64,000 bases of DNA from Micromonospora inositola (GTDB lineage Bacteria > Actinomycetota > Actinomycetes > Mycobacteriales > Micromonosporaceae): positions 2,046,001 to 2,110,000 of the forward strand of contig NZ_LT607754.1 of the NCBI RefSeq assembly GCF_900090285.1. The letters run 5' to 3'. A program made the translations under genes and the position numbers. Below the pieces are notes generated by a model. It saw only the letters and a program-made list of their open reading frames with translations. It searched no databases and had not been told where the DNA came from. The stretch's first letter is position 1. Each line of letters opens with the position of its first letter. This document shows, in pieces, positions 58,013-64,000 of this stretch.

Positions 58013-58675
58013 CTATCGGGTGGCGGGAACGTGCAGTTCGTCGAGCAGCCGGCGGACGCGGCGTTCGATCTCGTCGCGGATCGGCCGGACGTCGGCGAGG
58101 CTCAGGCCGGCGGGGTCGTCGAGGTCCCAGTTCTCATACCGGGTACCGGGGAAGATGGGGCAGGCGTCACCGCAGCCCATGGTGACGACCACGTCGGCGG
58201 CGCGGACGACCTCGTCGGTCCAGGGCTTGGGGAACTCCTCGGAGATGTCGATGCCGCGTTCGGCCATCGCCGCGACCGCCGCCGGGTTGACCTCGATCCC
58301 GGGTTCGCTACCGCCGGACCAGGCCACCGCCTGCTCGCCGGCGAGGTGGGTGAAGAAGCCCAGCGCCATCTGGGAGCGGCCGGCGTTGTGGGTGCACAGG
58401 AACAGAGCGACCGGGCGGCCGTCGCGGTGGTGCCCCTCGACGCGGGCGAGGGCCTGCAGCCGCTGGCGGGCGAACCGCTCGGCGAGCAACGGCAGGTAGT
58501 TGGGGACGCCGCCGACGGTGGCGAACTGGTCGTAGCTGGCGTGCAGGAACCGCTCTACCGTCTCGGTGCCGTAGGTGCCGTCGAACTCGGCCGCGAGGCG
58601 GGTGGCGGCCGTGCGCAGGGCGAGCTGCTGGTCGACGGAGAGGTCTTCACGCAGGTGCGGGCTGGTGTCAGTCAT
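58013..58675 (-). CDS. ArsC-type phosphatase with N-terminal three-helix domain
   Basis: The protein has 220 residues. The N-terminal 80 residues are helical (a three-helix bundle seen in ArsC proteins of actinobacteria and often separate). The C-terminal domain has LCTHNAGRSQ (C-x5-R) and GCGDACPIFPGTRYENW. It should reduce arsenate. Its start overlaps the ArsR-phosphatase gene by 8 bp. Confidence 0.9.
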   Translation of the reverse strand: MTDTSPHLREDLSVDQQLALRTAATRLAAEFDGTYGTETVERFLHASYDQFATVGGVPNYLPLLAERFARQRLQALARVEGHHRDGRPVALFLCTHNAGRSQMALGFFTHLAGEQAVAWSGGSEPGIEVNPAAVAAMAERGIDISEEFPKPWTDEVVRAADVVVTMGCGDACPIFPGTRYENWDLDDPAGLSLADVRPIRDEIERRVRRLLDELHVPATR

Positions 58676-59357
58676 GACGGTCTCCCGAATTGATGACGGG
58701 GGCGAGCCGGTCGACGCGGGCGGCGAGGTCGGTGAAGGCGGCCTCGAACGCGGCGTCGGTGTCGACGCGGACCGGGTCGGGCACCGACCAGTGCAGCCGG
58801 GGCCGGACCGGGCCGGTGAGTTCCTCGTGGGCGTTGTCGCAGACCGCGATCACCAGGTCCCCGTCGTGCGCGACCTGGTTGATGTGGGCGGTGCCGGTGG
58901 GGTCGAGGTTGAGTCCGTGGCGGTGGGCCACGGCGACGGCGCGGGGGTGAACCCGGGATGCGGGCTTCGTGCCCGCGGAGGCGGCCGGCGTGCCAGCCCG
59001 GCTCACCCACAGCGCGGCGGCGAGCTGGGACCGGGCGGAGTTGCGGGTGCACACGAACACCACCCGGCCGACGTCGGTCAGCGGGGGCGGAGTCAGGGTG
59101 GCCAGCGCTTCGGGCCGCAGGCGGAGGTAGGTGCGGCGGCGGTCGCCCTCGGACCGGCCGCGGACGACCAGGCCGGCCTCGGTGAGGACCTTGACGTGGT
59201 GGGCGACCAGGTTGGTGGGCATGCCCAGGTCATGGGCGATCTCGCCGGGGGAGGCGTCGCCGAGGGTGAGCGCGTCCACGATCGCCAGGCGCGCCGGGTC
59301 GCCGAGCGCGGCGTGGATCCGGGCGCGCCCTTGCAGGGAAGCAAGCTCAGTAGTCAT
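58668..59357 (-). CDS. ArsR-phosphatase fusion regulator
   Basis: The 229-residue protein starts with an ArsR-type winged helix (about 12-85, SPGEIAHDLGMPTNLVAHHVKVL) and continues with a low-MW phosphatase/ArsC-like domain with VCTRNSARSQLA (C-x5-R). It probably regulates the operon and may sense or reduce arsenate. ATG 59357 is 7 nt after a GATAGT -10, with TTGACA 18 bp further upstream, so the transcript is likely leaderless. Confidence 0.9.
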   Translation of the reverse strand: MTTELASLQGRARIHAALGDPARLAIVDALTLGDASPGEIAHDLGMPTNLVAHHVKVLTEAGLVVRGRSEGDRRRTYLRLRPEALATLTPPPLTDVGRVVFVCTRNSARSQLAAALWVSRAGTPAASAGTKPASRVHPRAVAVAHRHGLNLDPTGTAHINQVAHDGDLVIAVCDNAHEELTGPVRPRLHWSVPDPVRVDTDAAFEAAFTDLAARVDRLAPVINSGDRHD

Positions 59358-59394
59358 TGACTCAACTATCGCTGAGCAAATGTGCAGCTGTCAA
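59357..59394 (-). promoter_or_regulatory. Promoter and candidate ArsR operator of the leftward ars operon
   Basis: On the minus strand, TTGACA (59389-59394) and GATAGT (59365-59370) are separated by 18 bp. The imperfect inverted repeat TTGACTCA...TGAGCAA (59357-59379) overlaps the -10 and start. Confidence 0.65.
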
Positions 59395-59578
59395 GCGGGA
59401 GTGAGTCGGTGATCGTTGTGGTGCGGATCGGCGAGCCGGTCGGCGGATGGGCCGCCAGCAGACGGGTGCGTCTCCTGAACCTGGATGCCTGGTTCTTGCG
59501 TGGCAACTCGCCCCCGAGGGGGTTGTCCATCGGTCGGGGAGGTGAAGCCGCTGTGCTGGCTCGCCGGTGAAGGTGCGG

Positions 59579-59858
59579 TCAGCAGCAGGTCATCAGGTAC
59601 GACTGCAGCTCGGCCAGCGCCGCGAGGGTGCCGTCGCGGTCGGCCCGGTAGTACACGGTCTTGCCGTCGCGGCGCGACGTCACCACGCGCCCTCGGCGCA
59701 GCAGGGCCAGCTGCTGTGAGGCGGTGGCCTGGCTGATCCCCGTGCGCTCGGCCACCTCCCCGACTGACAGCTCGGCGCCCTGCGCGAACAGCATCATGAT
59801 CCGCTGTCGCGTCGGGCTGCCCAGCGCCTTGAGGAACTCCTGCGTGTCCCGTTCGGCC
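59579..59858 (-). CDS. ArsR-family regulator (5' end uncertain)
   Basis: The conserved part (DTQEFLKALGSPTRQRIMML through AELQSYLMTCC) is a full ArsR winged helix with a C-terminal Cys pair that may bind metal. The ORF runs to a GTG at 59959, but that part is antisense to a rightward gene remnant, and no start lies closer to the conserved region. I end the feature where family similarity ends. It may be a truncated gene that has lost its native start. Confidence 0.7.
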
Positions 59859-59862
59859 CGGC

Positions 59863-60040
59863 GCCGGGCACCTCGGCTCTGCGCGTTTACCTGGGGCTGG
59901 AGTTCCAGCGGTCGTTCTCGTCGAACACCCTGCGCGGCGTCGGCCGCGACGCCACCCACGTCATCGCCGCGCTGGCCGAGCGCGTGCCCGGCGCAGGGCG
60001 CCAGCTGCGGCTTACGCAGCGGCTGCCGGTTCGACGGTGA
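59863..60040 (+). pseudogene. Rightward gene remnant between two arsR genes
   Basis: The plus strand reads GTSALRVYLGLEFQRSFSSN, then TLRGVGRDATHVIAALAERV and a stop at 60040. This looks like a natural C-terminus, but I cannot name it. It runs antisense to the start of one arsR and the end of another. Confidence 0.4.
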
Positions 60041-60389
60041 GCAGTGCGGCGAGCTGGCGCAGGATGGCCGGCCGGGCCCGGTAGTACACCCAGGTGCCCC
60101 GGCGCTCGGCGTCGACGAGGCCTGCCTCGCGCAGCGTCTTCAGGTGATGCGAGATGGTCGGCCCGGTCAGGTCGAACGCGGGGGTCAGGTCACAGACGCA
60201 TGCCTCCCCACCCTCGGCGGAAGCGATCATCGACATCAACTGCAGCCGCACCGGATCGCCGAGCGCCTTGAACGCGGGCGCGAGGACGACGGCGGTCTCG
60301 GCCGGCACCCGGCGCTGCGCCAGCGGCGGGCAGCACGGCGTGTCGGCGGTGAGGTCGATGACGGGAAGCGACGCCGGTTGCTTTGACAT
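60012..60389 (-). CDS. arsR: ArsR-family arsenic/metal regulator
   Basis: The 125-residue winged-helix protein has ACVCDLTPAFDLTGPTISHHL, where the CVC pair is the classic As(III)-binding motif at the start of the recognition region; a further CC lies near residue 19. It should repress the divergent or its own promoter and be released by arsenite. The palindrome TTGACATCTGTCTAA is right upstream. Confidence 0.92.
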   Translation of the reverse strand: MSKQPASLPVIDLTADTPCCPPLAQRRVPAETAVVLAPAFKALGDPVRLQLMSMIASAEGGEACVCDLTPAFDLTGPTISHHLKTLREAGLVDAERRGTWVYYRARPAILRQLAALLTVEPAAAA

Positions 60390-60398
60390 GCCTCTAGG

Positions 60399-60413
60399 TT
60401 GACATCTGTCTAA
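60399..60413. promoter_or_regulatory. Candidate ArsR operator
   Basis: TTGACA-TC-TGTCTAA is a near-perfect palindrome (GACA/TGTC core) 9 bp upstream of arsR 60389 and in the divergent region leading to the 60475 gene. Confidence 0.6.
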
Positions 60414-60474
60414 GCAACGTGCAACTCTCTGATTCGACGGACGTCAAGACAGACGCCGTGGGAAGGGGATCGTC

Positions 60475-60624
60475 ATGTTCGGCAAGTCTCGCCGGTCAGC
60501 GGCCGCCCGGGTGGGAGTGCGGTTCTGCGACTCCTGTGCCGAGGTGTCCACCTCGGCGCAGCGGGTGGAGCGTCGCTATGACCGCGCCCGCACCAGCGCG
60601 TACACCCTGATCGGCCCTCGGTAA
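60475..60624 (+). CDS. 49-residue CxxC protein
   Basis: ATG 60475 has GGAAGGGG 7 nt upstream. The protein is basic, with RFCDSCAEVS holding Cys18 and Cys21, followed by a helical ERRYDRARTSAYTL. It precedes the Cys-rich gene by 22 bp. The CxxC suggests metal or arsenite binding, or a zinc ribbon. It is too short for most gene finders and no family is known to me. Confidence 0.6.
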   Translation: MFGKSRRSAAARVGVRFCDSCAEVSTSAQRVERRYDRARTSAYTLIGPR

Positions 60625-60646
60625 CCCTGATCGGAAGGACGTGGTG

Positions 60647-60907
60647 ATGAGCGAGAACACCCAGACCACCCCCGCGACGACGGGCGGCTTCTCCGGGGAC
60701 CCGGCCGATGCCCTGGCCGTGACCGGCTCCGGTTCCTGCTGCGGAAGCCCGGCGCAGGCGGTCGGATCGATCCTCCCGCCCGCCGGCGAGGCGGCGACCG
60801 CCGGACCGTGCTGCGGCACCCAGCAGGCCGCCCAAGCGGCGGGCTCCTGCTGCGGTACTGAGGCGAAGATCGAGGCTGTGAACGCGGGTCAGGGGTGCTG
60901 CGGATGA
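60647..60907 (+). CDS. Cys-rich CCG-repeat protein
   Basis: This 86-residue protein has four CCG motifs (31-33, 55-57, 68-70, 84-86) in an otherwise Ala/Gly/Thr-rich, probably disordered chain. Similar CCG clusters occur at the N-terminal end of ArsM-type proteins, so a role in binding As(III) like a metallothionein is plausible. AAGGA precedes ATG 60647. Its stop overlaps the M28 start (ATGA). Confidence 0.75.
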   Translation: MSENTQTTPATTGGFSGDPADALAVTGSGSCCGSPAQAVGSILPPAGEAATAGPCCGTQQAAQAAGSCCGTEAKIEAVNAGQGCCG

Positions 60908-62160
60908 CCCCGGTATCGGGATCGGCCGCCCGGATGGCGGCGATCCTCGCGACGGTGTCGGCCGGGCGGATGGCCGCCACTGTCACCGCCCTCGCCTCGG
61001 ATGAGTTCGCCGGCCGGCGGGTCGGTACGGACGGCGGGGCCGCCGCCCGTGCCTGGCTCGCCGGCCACGTCGTCGCGCTCGGCGCGACGGTCGAGACCGA
61101 CGACTTCCCGGTCCGTGCCGTGCCCGACGTGTACGCGGCGCCGACGGTCGTGTGGGGCGGGGGAGCGACCTCGACACTCCTGGCCTTCGGCCGGGAGGTC
61201 GCGGTCCACTCGGCCTCCGCCGACGCCGTCGAGGTCAGGCGCGGCCCGTTGGGCGTGGCCGGCAGCGGCGATCCGACGGGCCGGTGGCTGGTGGTGCCCA
61301 CGGGGATGAGTCTGTTCGACGCCTACGGTGACGCCCAGGGCGCCGCCGGCTTGCTGGTGAGCCGGGCCGTCGACGCCGAAGGCTGGCAGTACACGACCCT
61401 CGCCGGCCCGGACCCGGGACCGCTGCCGATCCTGACCCTCGACGCGGCCACCCACCGCGCCGTCCTGGCCGCTGCCGTGACCGGTGCGGCCTGGCTGAGC
61501 GGAAACACCCCGCTGCGCCGTCGCGACGTCACCGGCGCCAACATCCACGCCACCTTCCGCGCGGCGCCGCCTGGTGGGGTGGACCTGCTGCTGACCGCCC
61601 ACTACGACGGCGTCGGCGACCACCCCGGCCTGCGCCAGCCCGGCGCGGCGGACAACGCCAGCGGCGTCGCGGTGGTCCTGGAAGCCGCCCGGATCCTGTC
61701 CGCCGCACTGCCCGCGTGGGTGGGGCTTTCTGTCGCGCTGCTCGACGCCGAGGAGGTCGGCGCCCGCGGCTCCGCCCACCACAGCCAGCGGCTGCGTGCC
61801 AGCGACGCTCACCCGCTGGTCATCAACGTCGACGGCGCCGGCCTGCTCGACCAGGCCGCCGCGGTCGAGGCTGGCGGGCCGGCCCACGGGCTGCTCGCCC
61901 TGCTCGACCAGGCCGGCCGGCACACCGGCGTCCCCCTCGCCGCCGGACCGGTCGCCTCCGACAACCGCCGCTACGGAGCCGCCGGCCTCGCGGCGGTGGG
62001 CATCGGTGCCGGCATGGGCGGGTACCACAGCCCGGCCGACACCCCGGACCGCGTCGATCCGGACACCCTCGAGGCGATCGCCCGCCTGGTTGTCGCCACC
62101 GTCTGCCTCGCCGCGGTCACACCCGCTAGACTTTCATCGTCGATCGGCGATAAACGATAG
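60904..62160 (+). CDS. M28-family zinc metallopeptidase
   Basis: The 418-residue enzyme has all five metal/catalytic positions of M28 aminopeptidases: His233 (HYDGVG), Asp250 (ADNASG), Glu283/Glu284 (DAEEVG), Asp310 (NVDGAG) and His375 (YHSPADTPD). No signal peptide is seen, so it should be cytosolic. It is coupled to the Cys-rich gene by an ATGA overlap. Its place in an ars locus is unusual; it may trim an arsenic-containing peptide or conjugate. Confidence 0.9.
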   Translation: MTPVSGSAARMAAILATVSAGRMAATVTALASDEFAGRRVGTDGGAAARAWLAGHVVALGATVETDDFPVRAVPDVYAAPTVVWGGGATSTLLAFGREVAVHSASADAVEVRRGPLGVAGSGDPTGRWLVVPTGMSLFDAYGDAQGAAGLLVSRAVDAEGWQYTTLAGPDPGPLPILTLDAATHRAVLAAAVTGAAWLSGNTPLRRRDVTGANIHATFRAAPPGGVDLLLTAHYDGVGDHPGLRQPGAADNASGVAVVLEAARILSAALPAWVGLSVALLDAEEVGARGSAHHSQRLRASDAHPLVINVDGAGLLDQAAAVEAGGPAHGLLALLDQAGRHTGVPLAAGPVASDNRRYGAAGLAAVGIGAGMGGYHSPADTPDRVDPDTLEAIARLVVATVCLAAVTPARLSSSIGDKR

Positions 62161-62170
62161 AGGGAGACAC

Positions 62171-62500
62171 GTGGTGGACGAGCTGCTCGACCGGGCGACC
62201 GCGCAGACATACGCGTCGTGGTTCCGCGCCCTGGCCGACCCGACCCGGGTGCAGATCGTCGAGTACCTCGCCCGCCACTCCCGACCGATGAGCGTCGGGG
62301 AGATCGTCGCCGCCGTCGGCCTGGCGCAGTCCACCGTCTCTCAACATCTGAAGATCCTTACCGAGGTGCGGTTCGTCCTCGTCGAGCCGGTCGGGACCGC
62401 CCGGCACTACCGGATCAATGACGCCTGCGTCGGCTGCTTCCCCTCCGCCGCCGACGTCGTCATGGGCCGACCCGCCCCCAACCCGAACGGAGCCTGCTGA
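62171..62500 (+). CDS. ArsR-family regulator with C-terminal Cys motif
   Basis: The 109-residue protein has the winged helix (RPMSVGEIVAAVGLAQSTVS) and a C-terminal DACVGCFPSA pair plus a terminal Cys, likely As(III) ligands. GGGAG precedes GTG 62171; the alternative GTG is 3 nt later. A repeat of ATCG half-sites (62138-62157) lies in the tail of the M28 gene just upstream. Its stop overlaps the acetyltransferase start. Confidence 0.9.
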   Translation: MVDELLDRATAQTYASWFRALADPTRVQIVEYLARHSRPMSVGEIVAAVGLAQSTVSQHLKILTEVRFVLVEPVGTARHYRINDACVGCFPSAADVVMGRPAPNPNGAC

Positions 62501-62997
62501 TGGCCGACCTCACCGTCCGCCCCATGACGGCCGACGACGCCGAGCGGGTCCTGGCGATCTACCAGGCCGGCCTCGACGGCGGCCACGCCAGCTTCGAGAC
62601 CACCGCGCCGACCTGGGCGACGTTCGACGCCGGCAAGCTACCGGAACATCGCTTAGTGGCCGTCGACGGCGACGACACCATGCTCGGCTGGATCGCGGTC
62701 TCGCCGACCTCGACGCGGGCGGTCTACGCCGGGGTGGTCGAGCACTCCGTCTACGTCGACCCCACCGCCCAGAGCCGTGGGGTGGCCCGGCTGTTACTGG
62801 AGGCATTGATCGCCTCGACTGAGGCCGCCGGGATCTGGACCATCCAGTCCGGCGTCTTCCCGGAGAACACCGCCAGCCTCGCCCTGCACGAGCGGGTTGG
62901 GTTCCGGGTCGTCGGCGTCCGTGAGCGGGTTGGCCGCCATCACGGCCGGTGGCGCGATGTCGTCCTCCTCGAACGACGCAGCCCCGCCGTCATCTGA
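62500..62997 (+). CDS. arsN: GNAT acetyltransferase, phosphinothricin/arsinothricin-type (ArsN-like)
   Basis: The 165-residue protein has the PAT-like layout: VRPMTADDAERVLAIYQAGL, SFETTAPTW, a motif A with QSRGVARLLL, and GVFPENTASLALHERVGFR. Relatives in ars operons acetylate the amino group of arsinothricin or related amino acids and so detoxify them. Its ATG overlaps the arsR stop (TGATG). Substrate preference between arsinothricin and phosphinothricin cannot be told by eye. Confidence 0.85.
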   Translation: MADLTVRPMTADDAERVLAIYQAGLDGGHASFETTAPTWATFDAGKLPEHRLVAVDGDDTMLGWIAVSPTSTRAVYAGVVEHSVYVDPTAQSRGVARLLLEALIASTEAAGIWTIQSGVFPENTASLALHERVGFRVVGVRERVGRHHGRWRDVVLLERRSPAVI

Positions 62998-63041
62998 CCA
63001 ACCAGTGGCCCACCAGTCGGGATCGCCGTCCACCCACTTGA

Positions 63042-63058
63042 TTCGACAGTTTTCGACA
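63042..63058 (+). promoter_or_regulatory. Direct repeat TTCGACA, candidate operator
   Basis: TTCGACA occurs at 63042-63048 and 63052-63058, phased by 10 bp, upstream of the flavoprotein gene. Confidence 0.45.
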
Positions 63059-63073
63059 CAGAGGAGTTGTCTG

Positions 63074-64000
63074 ATGAGCACCCTGAACGAGCTGCCCGTC
63101 GTGGTGATCGGCGCCGGCCCGGTGGGCCTGGCCGCCGCCGCGCACCTGCACGAGCGCGGCATCCCCTTCATCGTCCTCGAGGCCGGCGACACCGCCGGCG
63201 CGGCAGTGCGGAAGTGGGGGCACGTGCGGGTGTTCTCCCCGTGGCGGTACAACACCGACCCGGCCGCCCGCCGGATCCTGGACGAGGCCGGCTGGGTCGC
63301 CCCCGACCTGGAGGCCCTGCCCACCGGCGCGGAGCTGGTCGGCGACTACCTCCAGCCTCTCGCCGAGCTGCCGCAGCTCAAGCCGCACCTGCGCTACGGC
63401 GCCCGGGTCGAGGCGATCAGCCGGCTCGGCCTGGACCGCCTACGCACCGCCGGCCGTGACACCACGCCGTTCCTGATCCGCCTCGCCGACAGCGACGAGG
63501 TGCTCGCCCGGGCCGTCATCGACGCTTCCGGCACCTGGGGCACCCCGAACGTCCTCGGCGCGTCCGGCCTGCCCGCCCGGGGCGAGCCCGACGTGGCGGC
63601 GTACCTGGAGCACGCGCTGCCCGACGTGCTCGGCGCGGACCGGGACCGGTTCGCCGGCCGGCACACCCTGGTCGTCGGCGCCGGCCACTCCGCCGCCAAC
63701 ACCCTGCTCTCCCTGGCGGAACTGGCAGCCGACGAGCCGGGCACCGAGGTGACCTGGGCGATCCGGACCACCTCACCGGCGCGCACCTACGGCGGCGGCG
63801 ACGCCGACGCCCTCCCGGCGCGCGGCGCGCTCGGCTCCCGGCTGCGCGAGCACGTCGACGCCGGCCGGATCCGGCTGCTCACCGGCCTCTCCGTGCACGC
63901 TCTCACCCCCACCGACGGTCGCGTCGCGGTGGTCGTGCGGCACGCCGACGGCAGCGAAGAGTCCGTCACCGTGGACCGGATCGTCGCCGCCACCGGCTTC
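63074..64000 (+). CDS. ArsO-like flavin monooxygenase/NAD(P)-binding protein (runs off right edge)
   Basis: At least 309 residues are visible. VVIGAGPVGLAAAAHL is the FAD-binding fold, FSPWRYN and SGTWGTPN are typical of the FMO/ArsO group, and VVGAGHSAANTL (about 198-209) is the NADPH-binding fold. Relatives are found in ars operons and are thought to oxidise arsenite or organoarsenicals. ATG 63074 follows GAGGAG. The C-terminus is outside the window. Confidence 0.82.
   Translation, partial: MSTLNELPVVVIGAGPVGLAAAAHLHERGIPFIVLEAGDTAGAAVRKWGHVRVFSPWRYNTDPAARRILDEAGWVAPDLEALPTGAELVGDYLQPLAELPQLKPHLRYGARVEAISRLGLDRLRTAGRDTTPFLIRLADSDEVLARAVIDASGTWGTPNVLGASGLPARGEPDVAAYLEHALPDVLGADRDRFAGRHTLVVGAGHSAANTLLSLAELAADEPGTEVTWAIRTTSPARTYGGGDADALPARGALGSRLREHVDAGRIRLLTGLSVHALTPTDGRVAVVVRHADGSEESVTVDRIVAATGF

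Noticed and set aside
59382..59570. A 62-codon plus-strand ORF opposite the ars promoter
   Set aside because: No ribosome-binding site or similarity, and it overlaps the leftward promoter.

Overview
The window is very GC-rich, gene-dense actinomycete chromosome. Most promoters with a start codon about 7 nt behind a TANNNT hexamer look leaderless, GTG starts are frequent, and the gene set (split transketolase, SoxR, YcnI, DUF1906/FG-GAP secreted hydrolase, SCO6745-like protein) fits Micromonosporaceae, most likely Micromonospora or a close relative. This assignment is inferred from gene content and style only.

Left part, 1-38.3 kb, looks like resident chromosome. It starts inside a membrane sugar-1-phosphate transferase and continues with an Fpg/Nei glycosylase, a GT4 glycosyltransferase and a translationally coupled trio: nucleotidyltransferase, glycerol-1-phosphate-dehydrogenase-like enzyme and CDP-alcohol phosphatidyltransferase. 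Housekeeping genes follow: Nudix, CBS protein, aminotransferase, CorA, cyclophilin, rhomboid, thiolase, a two-component system with a lipoprotein, secreted hydrolases, GT2 glycosyltransferase, split transketolase divergent from soxR, quinone oxidoreductase, tRNA-Ser(TGA), PEBP, methyltransferase, a large membrane protein, a FhuF-like iron protein behind a DtxR/IdeR-type box, an XRE-HTH/peptide-deformylase fusion, a flavohaemoprotein, a CPBP protease and an EcsC-like protein.

Middle part, 38.4-43.2 kb, is an integration scar. tRNA-Ser(GCT) and tRNA-Arg(ACG) are followed by a truncated tyrosine recombinase and then a patchwork of gene remnants, two Nudix hydrolases, a RibD-like reductase, an excisionase-like HTH protein, a broken GNAT gene and a thioredoxin-like protein. 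This looks like the worn edge of an element that entered at tRNA-Arg.

Right part, 43.3-64 kb, is accessory. First comes a block of exported proteins (BMP-like lipoprotein, HupE/UreJ protein, metallophosphatase, DUF916-like protein, PhoX pseudogene, subtilase). Remnants of a metal permease, an intact YcnI and a broken PepSY protein follow, then a KUP potassium transporter and an IS transposase stub.

The last 7.4 kb is an arsenic locus. A leftward operon carries an ArsR-phosphatase fusion, two further arsenate-reductase-like proteins, an aquaglyceroporin and a coupled 61-residue protein. A rightward set carries two small Cys-containing proteins, an M28 peptidase, ArsR, an ArsN-like acetyltransferase and an ArsO-like flavoprotein that runs off the window. 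No ArsB, Acr3 or ArsM is visible, so the likely scheme is arsenate reduction, arsenite loss through the aquaporin, and handling of organoarsenicals by the right-hand arm.
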